Below the pieces are notes generated by a model that made no database searches, was not told the origin of the DNA, and saw nothing but the letters and a program-made list of their open reading frames with translations. The translations under genes were made by a program, and so were the position numbers. A stretch of DNA of 64,000 nt, from positions 6,696,001-6,760,000 of the forward strand of contig OZ316891.1 of the NCBI GenBank assembly GCA_973895155.1, written 5' to 3'. Of this stretch, positions 48,840-60,839 are shown one piece after another (within the stretch, counting starts at the first letter, position 1; each line of letters starts with the position of its first letter). Source of the DNA: Marsupella aquatica. Taxonomy: Eukaryota > Marchantiophyta.

Positions 48840-49683
48840 GCTACATCGTCAGAGAGATCCGAGCAAAGACATCGACTGCTAGGTTCATGATGTAGACAAG
48901 AGGAAAAAAAAGGACCTCCCTCGTGACTCGTAAACAGACCCTTCCCATGACAATGAGGCATTGTATTCCAGAGGAATCAGGCCCAGTGATGCATTTGAGG
49001 CAGACCGCCGAACAATAGTCAGATTAGAAACCCATCCAACCGCAAGCAAATCGGGTTCAGCATTCCAAACGAGCAATGAAATGATTCATCCCCTCGGTAC
49101 GAACTAAACCACAGGCGAAATCGATCATCCGTCGTGCTCGTTGCTCGAGAAATGGAAAACGAAATTCGATTAAACTCAAGCTACAGAGCATCGTTCTGGC
49201 CCTCATCACCATTTCCGAACCATTTGAAATTCTCACCTTCTATAGGAACCAGCTCGTGAACTATGGCAGCAAAAACTACCGAGCACTCATCGACGATTCG
49301 GCGTGGTGGCAAAACAGGGGAAGGAGCTGAAGAATTATACTCTGCAAGGCCCAATTCTCTGCCTTCAAGACATCAAAACATTAAGCTCTAGAGACAGAGC
49401 GGAGACGGTGAACTGTGTCCAATAGTAAATGAGAAGACGAGCATCTCGAGCATAATTATTGTTGTCGCTTCTCGAGGACTGGACTGGATGGATGGAGATG
49501 GAGTCCTCGGGGGTCCAGACTCCACGGGAGATACTCAGTCGTCTCTTAATCGGAACGGGTCAAAAATGTCAAATTTCCTTCATGCATCGCACTTTATCGG
49601 CAACACTTTATTGGCAAAGGAGGACTTTTGGCCATAGCTTTTTCAGAAGGTTGTTTAAAAGTTTTGTTTTTCCATTACTCTTT
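48840..49683. other. 5' flank of the carbonic anhydrase-like gene
   Basis: No gene is recognised; likely promoter and 5' UTR sequence. A leader start at 48839 would add 16 residues to the gene on its minus strand, but it would precede the signal peptide and is less likely. Confidence 0.4.
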
Positions 49684-50000
49684 ACTTATGGTCATGTCAC
49701 CAGTCTTTAAGGCTAAAAGTTATTGATTATGAATTTGGTAGCTAAGAATTGTTCTTTTGTCCTGACTTAATGACTTATGGTCATGTCAAAAGTCTTTATG
49801 GCCAAAAGTTATAGATTATGAATTTGATAGTTAATAATTTTTCTTTTGTCCTTACTTATGGTCATGTCACCACTCTTTATGGCTAAAAGTTATGGATTAT
49901 GAATTTTGGTAGTTAATAATTTTTCTTTTGTGCTTGCTTATGGTCTGTCACCAGTCTTTATGGCTGAAGGATTATGAATTGGGTAGTTAATAATTTGTCT
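49684..50000. repeat. four-copy tandem repeat, ~81-88-bp units
   Basis: Units start near 49684, 49772, 49854 and 49935. They share CTTATGGTCATGTCA(C/A), AGTCTTTATGGC(T/C)(A/G)AAAG, GATTATGAATTT and AATAATTT(T)TCTTTTGT. Confidence 0.85.
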
Positions 50001-50025
50001 TGTTTTTAATCTTAACTACTAAGTT

Positions 50026-50262
50026 AAGGTCCATCAATTTTGAGGTTTGAGACCCCCTAGTTGTGAACATAAGGTCCATCAATTTTGAGGTTTGAGACCC
50101 CCTATTTGTGAACATGGGAGATTAGGGGCAATGTTACAAGGTCTAATGAAAAGTGTACCTGACCATTTCCCTTTAACTCCTAGGGGACATTTCACACAAT
50201 CTTACAAGGTCTATTGAAAAGTTTACCTCACCATTTCCCTTGCACAGATTCTTAGGGGACAT
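50026..50262. repeat. two adjacent direct duplications (45 bp and ~67 bp)
   Basis: AAGGTCCATCAATTTTGAGG begins two 45-bp copies at 50026 and 50071. Then TTACAAGGTCTA(A/T)TGAAAAG opens two copies near 50135 and 50202, each ending near TAGGGGACATT. Confidence 0.8.
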
Positions 50263-52096
50263 TACAACTCAACCAGCAGTTTTCCCTGGCTACCACCAGG
50301 GAATTTCCCTATTGTTGGGGAGGGGGAGTGCATAGGAGGACAGGGAGAGTGTGAGGGTGCAGGCATGGGCAACTAGGATGTTGCAGGGTCCAGGAACACG
50401 GGCCGGCACAGTGCTGCGACCCTATGTGGAGGGAGGACATCACCCCGCCAAGGGGTAAGATGAGTGGTGAATTGAACCAGGCAAAGAGCACCAGGAGTAG
50501 AGCCCACAAGTGGAATCATGCTATTTACCTCTTAAGCGACAATACAGATAGGTGCTAAAATGACCTTAAGCAAGATGTTATCAGTAATCCCACTGGAGAT
50601 GGAGGTTTGCAATTTACAGTGGGAAGTAGGGGTTTAAATTTACTATGCAAGACAGTACAATGGACCGTGCATAGTGCAAGCTGACCAAATAGTGCCCTAA
50701 TATTACAGGATTCCCAGTTGATTTCAATTCCTTTGTAAATGCACCCCAAAATGCAGTCTTTATCAGTGCATGTCAACCCTGGCTAAATGATAGAATAACA
50801 GCACTTATGGACAAATACATAGGTGCATTATTTTTTTCTACCTATTTGTCTATAAGTGTACATAAGCATTTCTAGGTTATAATTACAAAGCACAGTGCCC
50901 ATAGAGGCATGATTTTGTGATAGCTCACTTGAGTAGAGATTGATAGGTCTTGGGTTCAACTATTTTGGCAAACTCTTCCCTTTCTTGGGGTTTCACAGAT
51001 TTCTCATTCAAAATAATTAATAAAATAATAAACATATAGAATAAGCATTTATTGATAGGTGCAACAAACAATTACATAAAGTAGTTTCATGCATTTAATT
51101 ATCCTCTTGAATCAATATCAGGGCTTGAGGTATGAGGAGTCCTATGTCTAAGCCTGACAACACAAAAAGAAATGCATACTCTATTTCCATTGCACTTATT
51201 AAATAGTGAAGACTGTGCACGTAATTATGGAGATGCTCATAAATGATATCAAGTGCAATTATAGCATTGTGCATTTGATGGATAAGTGCTGGCTGGTGGT
51301 ACTCCCTGGAGCTTGCACTTACTTAGACACGGTTCACCCCGTCAACGGGCCTGGAAACATTGAGGCTCAATCCCTAGGGTAACAAATACAACTACAGTTG
51401 TGGCTTAGACTTTTGGGTTTGTGAGGCCTGTTTGGTCTCATGAGGGTCTTTCGCCCCTATATGAGGTTTTTCCCCTTTGGGAGTCATGCCTCCCTGTTTG
51501 GGGCCTTTGTTCCTGGGGGGTTCACCTTATGAAATAGCTGTATACCATGTGCGAACGTCCTTATTTAACCATTCACTCAAAAAGGAATAGCCCGAGAAAT
51601 AGGAAGCTCAAAAAACACACCAATTATTTATTGGCAAGCAATGAATTAATATGTGATGACAAGTGGCACTTTTTGAATTGTTACCCCCTTACTTACTTCC
51701 TGGCTACTTCTAAACACTACTTCTAAGTACTTCCCTAAAATGAATAAAAGGCCCTGGCTTACTTCCTTAGCACATGATCATGATGTCAACATTTGTGGAA
51801 GTGACCCCCCAACTTTTTTCTTCTGCACTGTGCTATATACTAGGGCTTTTCGATGTAGCTGTTTCCTGGAAACTATGACCCTCAGTGAGTTGGGGCGGTT
51901 GGTGCATTAGCACAAAGCATTGCTCCGCACGACATGCAATGGGGCCCATTGTAAAATCAATGATGTTTGCTGTTAAATTGCAAGCCTGACCCGAAGCAAA
52001 ACCCGGGCATCCAAGGAAAACTTGACCAAAATCCAAGTTTCTGTCATGACCCAAGGCTGCCCAGAAATTCTTGGAAACGTGGAGGTTGGACGCCCT
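50263..52096. other. intergenic region with a tRNA-like relic
   Basis: No gene is supported. Near 50917-50985, GATAGCTCACTTGAGTAGAG and GTCTTGGGTTCAACTATT resemble A and B boxes of a tRNA-derived SINE, but there is no foldable acceptor stem. Confidence 0.35.
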
Positions 52097-52165
52097 AACT
52101 ACAGTAGGTGCCCGAACTACAGTAGGTGCCCGAACTACAGTAGGTGCCCGAACTACAGTAAGTAG
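52097..52165. repeat. 18-bp minisatellite, almost four units
   Basis: AACTACAGTAGGTGCCCG is repeated head to tail from 52097, 52115 and 52133, with a partial unit from 52151. It makes a TVVRAP repeat in an overlapping minus-strand frame, which is a consequence of the period. Confidence 0.9.
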
Positions 52166-53473
52166 TAACTTGGCAACTAGGGTAGTTCTAGCCTGATGAT
52201 ACAGGCCACTTATCCAGCGCGCCTGAACGAGGAGGAGGACCCATGTAGTCACACAGCAATAGACCGTCAGCTGCAGATTGCAACTTCGGCAGATAGACTG
52301 GTACAACCCTTTTGTGCAAGCCACAGTACTTGGCCATGCTTTGAAGCGCTAGGCAGGTCCTTTCAAGTCTGATAGGTGAGGGCTAGAATGGTTGAGTTTT
52401 TATTCCACCCATATCATGGACACCAAGTGTTGCCGTCTAGACTCCCGAGCCCATGAACTAGAATGAAATTAGCTCATGACACTGCATTGCACTGTCGTGG
52501 ACCTTTTTGCATTTAGACTGTTAGTCGGCCATGCCTGAACTCCGAAGAAGCCGTCCACTCGTAGAGCCACATGATTGCTCTTACTTGACCCGAATGAACT
52601 GTTCTTGTCCGTTGGAAGTAAGTCTCCAAGACCAGTGGCCTCCAATGTGCAGGAGCTCGGAGAACATCCCCAGAGCTCCATGGCTACAGTCTGTAGAGCT
52701 TTGAGGAAGCTCTTCCAGCTCATGCCCGTTTGGAAGCTGTTTCACACAAGAGTGCTACCAGTGCACCGACGTCCTGGACATTGCAAGTCTACAGGTTCAT
52801 CATGCTCTGATTTTTTAAGTTGCCTAGCTACTGCCGCACGTCGAGGACACGGAGGGCCAGGTATTTGGGGAAGACCAAGTTTTCTGTGAGCGTTGGGATG
52901 ATATCTAGGACCGAGTATCAATCTGTTAGAGTGGTGAAGAACTCACCCTCCGCTTGAACAGTCGGCACTTACTTCTTTTAAGTTATCGTGATACCCTAGA
53001 CGTTTCGGGAAAATGAATTAACGGGAGTCTATTAGTAGTCGATCTGATGTACGTCGTCTTAGATCCCCCAGTGAAATCTGCACCAATCTTTCTCACGGGA
53101 GGTTACGTCAATCGCAAGCGATAAGTACAACTCACTCCTTCAGCCATTCATTTATCATACGTACAATCTGAGCAGAAGTCTATCGACATGTAAATGAGTG
53201 TCTAATCAGTTGAAGGATGGACTTGCTGTCAACTACGATATTTCAGCTTGTACTCTTTCTGCATGGAGCTAGACAGCAGGCCAGTCGTCCTTCTACATTT
53301 CTTGTGCAGAGACTTTGTCGCTGTGTAAAGCTCCTGCTCGGCTGCTCAACATGCATCTTTACGTTATCCGTTAATGTGAGTAAAACAATTAGTGGACCAC
53401 ATAGGTTTCATATTGAGTTAAAGACTTTTCGTCTCGACCTTGTCCCCTAGTACGAACCACTATCCTTAAAATT
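52166..53473. other. intergenic region
   Basis: Overlapping ORFs on both strands near 52469-52889 have no recognised motif. No gene is supported. Confidence 0.4.
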
Positions 53474-53768
53474 CCGATTCAAGTAGAAAGTAACGGAACT
53501 CATGACAAAGATGAACGCCATTTAAGCTAGTTCTTCACTTGCGGAACCGATTCACGTAGAAAGTAACGGATCAAACTCATGACAAAGATGAACGCCATTT
53601 AAGCTAGTTCTTCACTTGCGGAACCGATTCACGTAGAAAGTAACGGATCGAACTCATGACAAAGATGAACGCCATTTAAGCTAGTTCTTCACTTGCGGAA
53701 CCGATTCACGTAGAAAGTAACAGAACCATGACAAAGATGATCGAACGCCATTTAAGTTAGTTCTTCAG
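53474..53768. repeat. four-copy tandem repeat, 73-77-bp units
   Basis: Units start at 53474, 53547, 53624 and 53701. They share CCGATTCACGTAGAAAGTAA, CATGACAAAGATGAACGCC and TTAAGCTAGTTCTTCACTTG. The middle copies are nearly identical. Confidence 0.9.
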
Positions 53769-56700
53769 CAGGCGCTAGGTATTAACTAGACCTCCCTCGC
53801 ATATACGCTTTACTTCGATCATTCTGCCTGGTTGAAACGATTCATATATCTGAGTCGGCTAGTCGACTGAAGGGTTCCAAGCAATCCCTTTTTTGTCGGG
53901 GGTACATGAGCTAACCATCACTTGAATAGTATTATAACTGGAGTCTCTAATTTGTATTCGAAAACTAACACCATAAATCGTTATGAATCTCTAAGACACT
54001 GGCTCCAAATGCGACGTACGTATGTCATACGAGTTCGTCTGTCCTTTGGGAGCCTAGCTAGTATGCTTGTAGTCACAACTGCACCTGTGATGCACAGAAC
54101 TGGACGCGCTCGATCCCTAACCTGTCATTGAATCCTTCTGCCTACATTATATATATCGGGGAAAGGAAGTTCTGCTTAGCGCACAATCAACAGTACACTG
54201 CACGTAGAGTACATGCCTTCGTTTTCATTTTTGAGGCAAGAGGTACGCGGGCAACGAAGACTTGATTGGGGATCGAAGGGAGTTGAGAACGCTCAAAGAG
54301 AGGCCGCTCCTTCTTTCCAAGATGACTTCCTGGCCTCTAAGGACCTGCAGCCCAGGCTGTCTTCTCCCATCTGATCGCTCTGTCCAGTAGATATATATGG
54401 TTGGGCGAGAGAGGCAAATGCGAAACGCACCAAAGGCCCGTTGCTGCCAGATGCCCGCTACATGGAAAAGAGAGAAGGGGAAGAAACATCGAGCAATTTC
54501 TTCAAACCCTGCAACATGAAGACTGCACATCGCAGGAGCGCTTTGGGCTAGCTAGTAGTTTTGCCTAACAAAACGGGAGGTAGTGGAGTAGTTCCAACAG
54601 GGTTAATTTAGTGTCGAGATGTTTCTTCCCAGTGAGTTCTCTCTTGTCCTAGCCTGTTTCATTCAGCAACCTCGTGACTTGCTACCGCCTAAACAATGAC
54701 CCCGGCCCTCAGGGTCCGAGTGATCACTGGTCATGACCAGTGATTGTACTACCGACAGAGGGATGGAAGGGAGAATTGTAGAAGGGGGTGGCAGGTCCTG
54801 GGGCCAGGAAGCCCCTTTCAAAAGAATAGGTACGTCTAGCTGGGAGCATTTCTCATTTTCGGCCCTATAAAGGCTTGCTGGATAAGTGCCGAGGGAACAA
54901 GCAGAATATGCTCGTTGCTAGTATTAAGCACACCAAAAACACGTAGCTTTTTTTAAGTGTCACATGCCAATAATTTTGAACCAAATACTAAAATGCTGAC
55001 CCCATCCTCTGGCTGTTGGAAGCAGAATTGAAAGATCACGGCTGCTTCGATAATGGTTATGATGCAGGTACCGTTCATTCGATAATTTTACCGTAAAATG
55101 TAGAATCTACTTTCCTTCACGTACTAGAGCTTGCTGGATTTCTTCACAAGTTCAGTTGTGACCGACCGTTATTTCTCTAGTGGAAAGTTGTTGCAGCGCA
55201 GACGAGGTTTACAAAGTCAAGTCTAGGGGTTGCTACGTCTCTGTTGGGCGGCGTGACTGGATATGAAAAATCAAATTTAGAACATTGTTGAATTGAGAGA
55301 GAAGGCTTAAATAAGGAAAAGGGAGGATTCCTTCTTCTTTATGGGCCATTGAGAGTTTCTCCTCGATCGATCATCGTCTCCATAACACTTTGATCACGAT
55401 CATTGCTCTCAAGTGGGCCGAGGTTAGACTAGGACTACTGTCCACACTTCTGTTATAGGACTTCTGTTGAGCAAAGAGTGTTAAACGAATCTGTTGAACC
55501 AGGAGGGTTGCCAAACCTCCTGTTGAAGACGACCTTAAGGCATGCGCTTATGCTTCTTTATTTCAATCAGAGCAAATAGATCACTTAAACATATTTCAGA
55601 AAGTTATTGGCCAACAACAACTTATTGTCCAAGAAGATATCTACTGTGCCAAGTATGTGCCATGAAATCACGTCACACATGTGTACACGCTGTCTTGTAA
55701 CATCTGTAGGCGCTACATCACGCGCCAGATGCACATAATATCATACCATTCTGCTATAAGTCTTATATATAATGCTCAAATATAACTGCCACACATCTGC
55801 CCGACCATTGTTCCGACTGTACGGTAGGACTGCATGTATGATTGTTAACTGGTGGTGCTGCTTGGCTGCGACAAACACTACTCGTACACCTTTGAACGTC
55901 ATATCTATCATACGTGGAACCTAAACCATTTAAATAGAAACTGGATCTGTCGGTTCTCTTCACATTTTAGCGCATCTTGCATCCTGTTACACCGCAAATG
56001 CGGCCTGCAAGATTCATTTGCCATATGTGATACCCGAGCCTAACCTGCAGATGCAAGGAAAGAAATGCAACCAAACAAAGCTTCTCATGAACGCTGAATC
56101 ACCTATGGTTGAGAAGGACTGTCCCGGATATGTTCGCATATTCTGATACAAATACACACCTGTAGACGTAGATGTACACCCAAGTGTATACCGGGAGCTA
56201 GTGCATAAAGTGAGCTTGATGAAGAAATTCTTATGGACTCGATCACCACATGCATGCTTGCAAAGGACGAGAACCGGCCATGTACACAGACTCAATTGTA
56301 ATCATTACACTAAGAAGAAGAAACTATCTGGAATTCGGAGTCACATTCACCAAAATGCGTTCAAACTCAAGATCAGGACGACATCATGAATGGCCGGACT
56401 ATGGTATGGTCAGTTAGCAAACAGATTTAGAGACTACATGATTGAGCAGCACAATCATGGCTCCTGCACTGAAAACTAGCCTTCCTGGACGCACAGGGTG
56501 TCACTACTTTCGATGCAGCGCTGAAAAGAGAGGCAGTTCCGAGGTGCAGAAGAGGAACAAGCAATAGGAAAGTTGGGGCAGTCCCGGCGAACATGATACC
56601 AGCGAACATCACCAGAGCAGTCCATGCTATAGCCATTGCAGAGACGACGAAATCGAATAGCACCTTAAGCACATAAGTCATCCAATCCGTTCTGTTGGAT

Positions 56701-56832
56701 TCCACATCGTCCTGTCTAAGGTTCAAACTACCACCATTTAGACGGCTAACCAAGGTGGGCATGTCCGTCCTTGACAATTGTAGAAAAAATAGGGTAAGTG
56801 AAATGAAACAACCGAACCCGGTCGATCCAGAG
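53769..56832. other. 3-kb intergenic region
   Basis: Only short ORFs. A minus-strand frame at 54225-54530 is arginine-rich and unrecognised. The part nearest 56832 probably includes the 3' UTR of the coiled-coil gene and a hydrophobic overlapping ORF at 56427-56915. Confidence 0.4.
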
Positions 56833-57207
56833 TCAGCATCCAGCAACGCGCATGACTTCTCTCTTCGTGTCGTCTTGGCGGGCATGGATTTCACGCTGGC
56901 CCTTCTTGAGGTCACAGATGCTCTCCTTCATCACGTTCTCGCGCTGCATGATCTCCGCATGCTGAGCTCGGAGCTCCTTCATCTCAGCGCGAAGCCCGTG
57001 CAGCTCCTTGATGAGGTTGTTCTCTCGTACGACGATATTCTGGTGGCCCTCACGGAGGTGGTCAAGCTCCCGCTCGAGATTGGGATGGATCAGCAAATTG
57101 CGTTGTAGCGCATCCACCACCTGCCCCAAGTCCCGCAGATCCCTCGACAAATCTGCCACGGACGCCGACCCGGCTGAACTGAACGCCAGCGTCTGATGAG
57201 ATGCCAT
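56833..57207 (-). CDS. small coiled-coil protein, copy A of an inverted pair
   Basis: This is 124 aa from ATG 57207. I do not recognise a named family. From residue about 17 on (SVADLSRDLRDLGQVVDALQ) the protein is charged with regular hydrophobic spacing, including RNLLIHPNLERELDHL and KKGQREIHARQDD, and is predicted to be almost entirely coiled coil with no membrane segment. It is clearly paralogous to the protein at 60504-60839: both share QVVD.L.RNL, PNLER, a LKKG..EI.ARQD block and an AG(C/I) C-terminus. Conservation of the ending supports the stop codon. The two genes point away from each other across a decayed LINE. Role unknown; tethering, scaffolding or oligomerisation would fit the structure. 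Confidence 0.65.
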   Translation of the reverse strand: MASHQTLAFSSAGSASVADLSRDLRDLGQVVDALQRNLLIHPNLERELDHLREGHQNIVVRENNLIKELHGLRAEMKELRAQHAEIMQRENVMKESICDLKKGQREIHARQDDTKREVMRVAGC

Positions 57208-58150
57208 CACTCGCTCGTACTAATTCGTCTTCTGTCCTCAAAAATTATTAACGTTCACTTCGAAGAACGTGATTGAACCAAATTCCTTCAACTACAGCAC
57301 GAATTCATGCACAATCGACGATGTCTCGGCTCAGAGGTGGCTGACGGCGGCTCAAGAAAATATAATGGAAAAGTGGGAATCAATGTCTCGATCAGAAACC
57401 TCGATCAGAAACCTCGATTGGCATCGAGATGATCAACACGTGACCTGTGACCGGCCATATCTTCCAATAAAGGTCTGGGTAACCGTCGTCGAGAGGGTGT
57501 GTCCCGTCATGAAGAGGCGTGGCACTACTTTCGATCAGTAAAGCACCGGTTTTGAAATTATCTCCTCCACTTCGCTGATTGCAACGATTCGGGATATTAG
57601 AACGTTTAACAGAGCGTTACAGTCGGCTCTCTCCAAGTGCATACTTCATAAGTGTGCATAACTGGCTAAGTAAAGGCATCCGGTTCGTTTTTTAATTAAA
57701 CCACCACTGTCCAACACTTTAGGGGAGTACAAAATTGAGCACTTTTTACTTTTTCGAGCCCATTTTGGAATTACTATTAGTAACCTGGATCCACCAGGTT
57801 TTTCTTAGGGACAGTGGCGCAAGAAGGCCTGGAATCATGTCCCTACTTGTCAACTTGTAAGTGGAAAACCTTCAATAAGTGCATTTTCTACTCTATCAAG
57901 AAAGGTTGTGCACTTATCAGAGAACGCAGAATCCCTTGCATGTCATGCAGGGGATTCGTAGTATGTTTTAATTAATAGAGAATCTTAAACCTTGAAATTG
58001 TCGGAGTCTCAAACCTTGGAATTGTCAGGAAAAAAAATGCTTGAAACTACTGTACCATTTTAGGTCACGGGTCAAGAGTGTGTCAGCAAGCAGCTTTGTG
58101 TGTATCAACTTAAATTTAGATAAATATTTTATTATTTGCCTTGAAGAGTA
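57208..58150. other. shared upstream region of the divergent coiled-coil gene, left side
   Basis: No gene is recognised. It likely holds the promoter of copy A. A plus-strand frame at 57269-57541 lacks motifs. A short duplication (TTGGAATTGTCAGG-like) occurs near 57993-58030. Confidence 0.4.
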
Positions 58151-59842
58151 TTTTTGGGGAATTTGTTCTTTACCACAACTAATAGCCCCTACTCCTATGC
58201 TCCCTAAGTTAGCAGACTCTCAAGTAGCATTTGGGTTGTTGTTGAGATGCATCCACCCTCGTGCGTCCTATTTGACTCGGACGCATCCCCTTACCGAAGA
58301 TCTTTATCTACACCTCCGAGCGTTTGATGTCTCCATTCGTGAGACTTTGGCCTCTCTTTTAGGGCCAGGTACTTTGCTTTCATCTCCGTGGCTTCATCGA
58401 CAGCTCAGTCTTCCTATTTCTCACGGTGGTCTTGGGCTTACTTCCACTGAGCGCCTTGCACCTTTGGCCTTCTTGGGCGCGTGGGCGGCCGCCTTCTCAT
58501 TGTTGGCAGATCGTTCCTTTACTGAGGATCGACCTTTTTTACTTTCGTCTCTCATGGAGGTCGAGGAGGGTTCCCTCCCTTTTCAGGTTCATTTGCGCAC
58601 GGCGCGGTCATCATTACCCGATCCTGTTCGAGCTGCGTTACCTTCATTCCAGGAGTTTTTATCCTTGGACCCCGTCCGTCTTCAGGCAGACCTTGCTGGG
58701 CGTATGCACGCTTTCACCCTTTCCAGCATCCTCACCGAGGCACCTGACACGGACCGAGCTCGGATTCTTTCTTCAATTCCGGAGGGAAGGGCGCAGGAGG
58801 CTGGCTTCAGGCCAATCCAGTCATTCTTCACCTGCGGATGTCTTCAGCGGAGTTTGCAATAGCCATGCGTCTTCGTATGGGCTTGCCCCACCCACTTCTT
58901 GCTGGTTTACCTCCTACTTGCACTTGTGGGAAGCCTTGTGATGCCACAGGTGTCCATCTTCTTCGATGCAGTTTGGGCGGCGAAACCATTTTTGTTCACG
59001 ACGCTGTGAGAGATGCGACTGCTCAGGTTCTCTCTGGCTCTTTGGTCTGCGCGCGGCGGGAGGTGATGCTCGAGTTACCTGGTCCTCCATCACAGCGGTT
59101 ACGGGTGGATCTTACCATGGTCCGTGAAGGTCACCGTACTTTGGCAGATGTAGTGGTGGCAAACCCATTACCCAAGACATCATTGGGACAGCGGCAACAA
59201 CGGCAGGGGCAGCAGCATCACGAGCAACAACAACGAAGGAGGCCAAATATGCTACACGAGCTTCATCTGATAGCTTCTTGCCCCTTGCTCTTGAGATATT
59301 TGGGCGTCTCCATCATCAGTTTGACGGGCTTCTTCGCCAAGCTGCTCGGGATGTTCACGGCCGGATGGGTCCCACCGGGCCCCCGCTATCTGTTTTGACC
59401 ACACACTTTCGCCAACGCATTTCAGTCACCTTACAGCGTGCTCAAGCTCGAGCCGTCTATCGTCGATCTCTGACAGTGGGTGCTAGTGTGACTCCGCAGC
59501 GGCTAGCCCCCCTAGAGGACATTCCTGTCCCACTTGCCGATCTAGTTTCGACACTTGATGTAGACCACTAGCTTGTTGCCACATTTGCTAGGTATAATGA
59601 GGACCTCGGTCCATTTGCGGTAGTTTGAGTTCCTCTTTCTTGGTTTTTAGGGGTTTCCTTTTGCTCACTTCTTTTAGTTCCTCTTTCTTGGTTTTTAGGG
59701 TTTCATTTTGCTCACTTCTTTTGCGTTTGGTTTTGTCCACTTGGGACCTCTCTTGTTTATTCTTTTGTACTCTATTTGGCCTTTTTATGTAAAAAGTATG
59801 TGTATATTCTCGTTTACTAATTGGAAAGAAAAAAATAGAGCA
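58151..59842 (+). mobile_element. 5'-truncated, frameshifted non-LTR retrotransposon (LINE) C-terminus
   Basis: Three frames follow each other: 58041-58862, then about 58838-59230, then about 59230-59574. The first carries LSLPISHGGLGLTS and LAFLGAWAA, typical of the region after reverse transcriptase in plant LINE-like elements. The second has CTCGKPCDATGVHLLRC, a CCHC-type zinc-binding signature, then RLRVDLTMV and LADVVVANP, which resemble the PD-(D/E)XK restriction-like endonuclease of some LINEs. The third includes FRQRISVTLQRAQARAVYRR. The RT domain itself is absent. The 3' sequence carries a ~55-bp duplication (TTCCTCTTTCTTGGTTTTTA, near 59628 and 59683) and ends in an A-rich tail near 59830. 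Confidence 0.7.
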
Positions 59843-60503
59843 AAAGTTTGAGACACCCTGATAATATCAAAAGTCGTTAGGCCTATTTTGGCTCTTTTGT
59901 TGAAGGCACTAAATGCGTGCATCATCATTCTATTTTTCAAAAGGGAAAGCCAAGCCCAGATAGACCTCTACTATAGGTTTGCCAAAATACTGCCATGGAT
60001 TTCTGGGCCCCATATGGCAAGCTTTTAGTCACAGAGCATACCCGTAAATAATCCATCCTAGTTACCTGGTTTCTACCTAGTATCTACTATCCACGAGCGG
60101 CATATTCTTCTAAGGGCTACACTAGAAAGACTTCGAATATAACAAAATTTTAATTCTTATTTATTTTGTCTGGAAAAAGGACCAAATAAACCCCCACAAG
60201 TTTTCGTGCTCGTTACAAGAACAATCACCAAACATCACATGAGGCGTTCCAAACCGTCGTTCCCTGTTTGCGTCCCGTCCCGCCGCTACCGGTACACCGA
60301 CCGGACGTGACCGGCTGGTCTGGTCGGGCCCTCGGGCTTCCGCTGTCCCTCGGGTAAAATAAGAGACCCTGTACCACCGCGAATTTGGCAGACTCTCGCA
60401 AGACCTGTGGCGGTCTCGCTAAAGTAGTGGTAGAAGGAGAGCCATCCGGACGGGAAGCGATCGTATATTGCGTGATTAGGAGGGAGGCAAGAGCCCAGCC
60501 AAG
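59843..60503. other. upstream region of coiled-coil copy B
   Basis: AT-rich sequence is followed by a GC-rich stretch from about 60240, probably promoter and 5' UTR. The minus-strand frames overlapping 60225-60955 are explained by the coiled-coil gene and its GC-rich leader. Confidence 0.4.
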
Positions 60504-60839
60504 ATGGCGACGGTGGCGGAGCTGAATAGGGACATGCGGCTGTTGGCACAGGTGGTGGACTCGCTTGTGCGGAACCTGAACATGTACCCGAATTTGGAAC
60601 GAGACATTGCGCACCTAAAGAGGCAGCAGCAGGAGGTTTGCCAGAAGCAAGACGAGACGAGCCAAACGATCGGGCTCGTTCGACAAGACATTGATCTGCT
60701 GCGCTTGGGCCATCGCGAAATCATCCACCGCCAAGAAGACATCGAAGGCGGCCACTCGGCTCTCAAGAAGGGCAACCAGGAGATCAATGCCCGCCAGGAC
60801 GAGATGAAGAGCGAAATCATGCACTTGGCTGGCATCTGA
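60504..60839 (+). CDS. small coiled-coil protein, copy B of an inverted pair
   Basis: This is 111 aa from an ATG in good context (CCAAGATGG). It is a predicted continuous coiled coil: VAELNRDMRLLAQVVDSL, RNLNMYPNLERDIAHLKRQQ, then a glutamine/arginine-rich middle (IIHRQEDIEGG) and KKGNQEINARQDEMKSEI with the ending LAGI. It is paralogous to the 124-aa protein at 56833-57207 but lacks that protein's 16-residue serine-rich N-terminus. About 3.3 kb separates the two start codons, and the genes are divergent. There is no signal peptide or membrane segment, so it is probably cytosolic or nuclear. The family is not recognised. Confidence 0.65.
   Translation: MATVAELNRDMRLLAQVVDSLVRNLNMYPNLERDIAHLKRQQQEVCQKQDETSQTIGLVRQDIDLLRLGHREIIHRQEDIEGGHSALKKGNQEINARQDEMKSEIMHLAGI

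Noticed and set aside
50917-50985. Possible tRNA gene
   Set aside because: A- and B-box-like words are present, but no cloverleaf or acceptor stem can be formed; at most a SINE relic.
51833-52324. 163-codon ORF with a TVVRAP repeat
   Set aside because: The repeat comes from an 18-bp minisatellite; the remainder has no protein-like motif.
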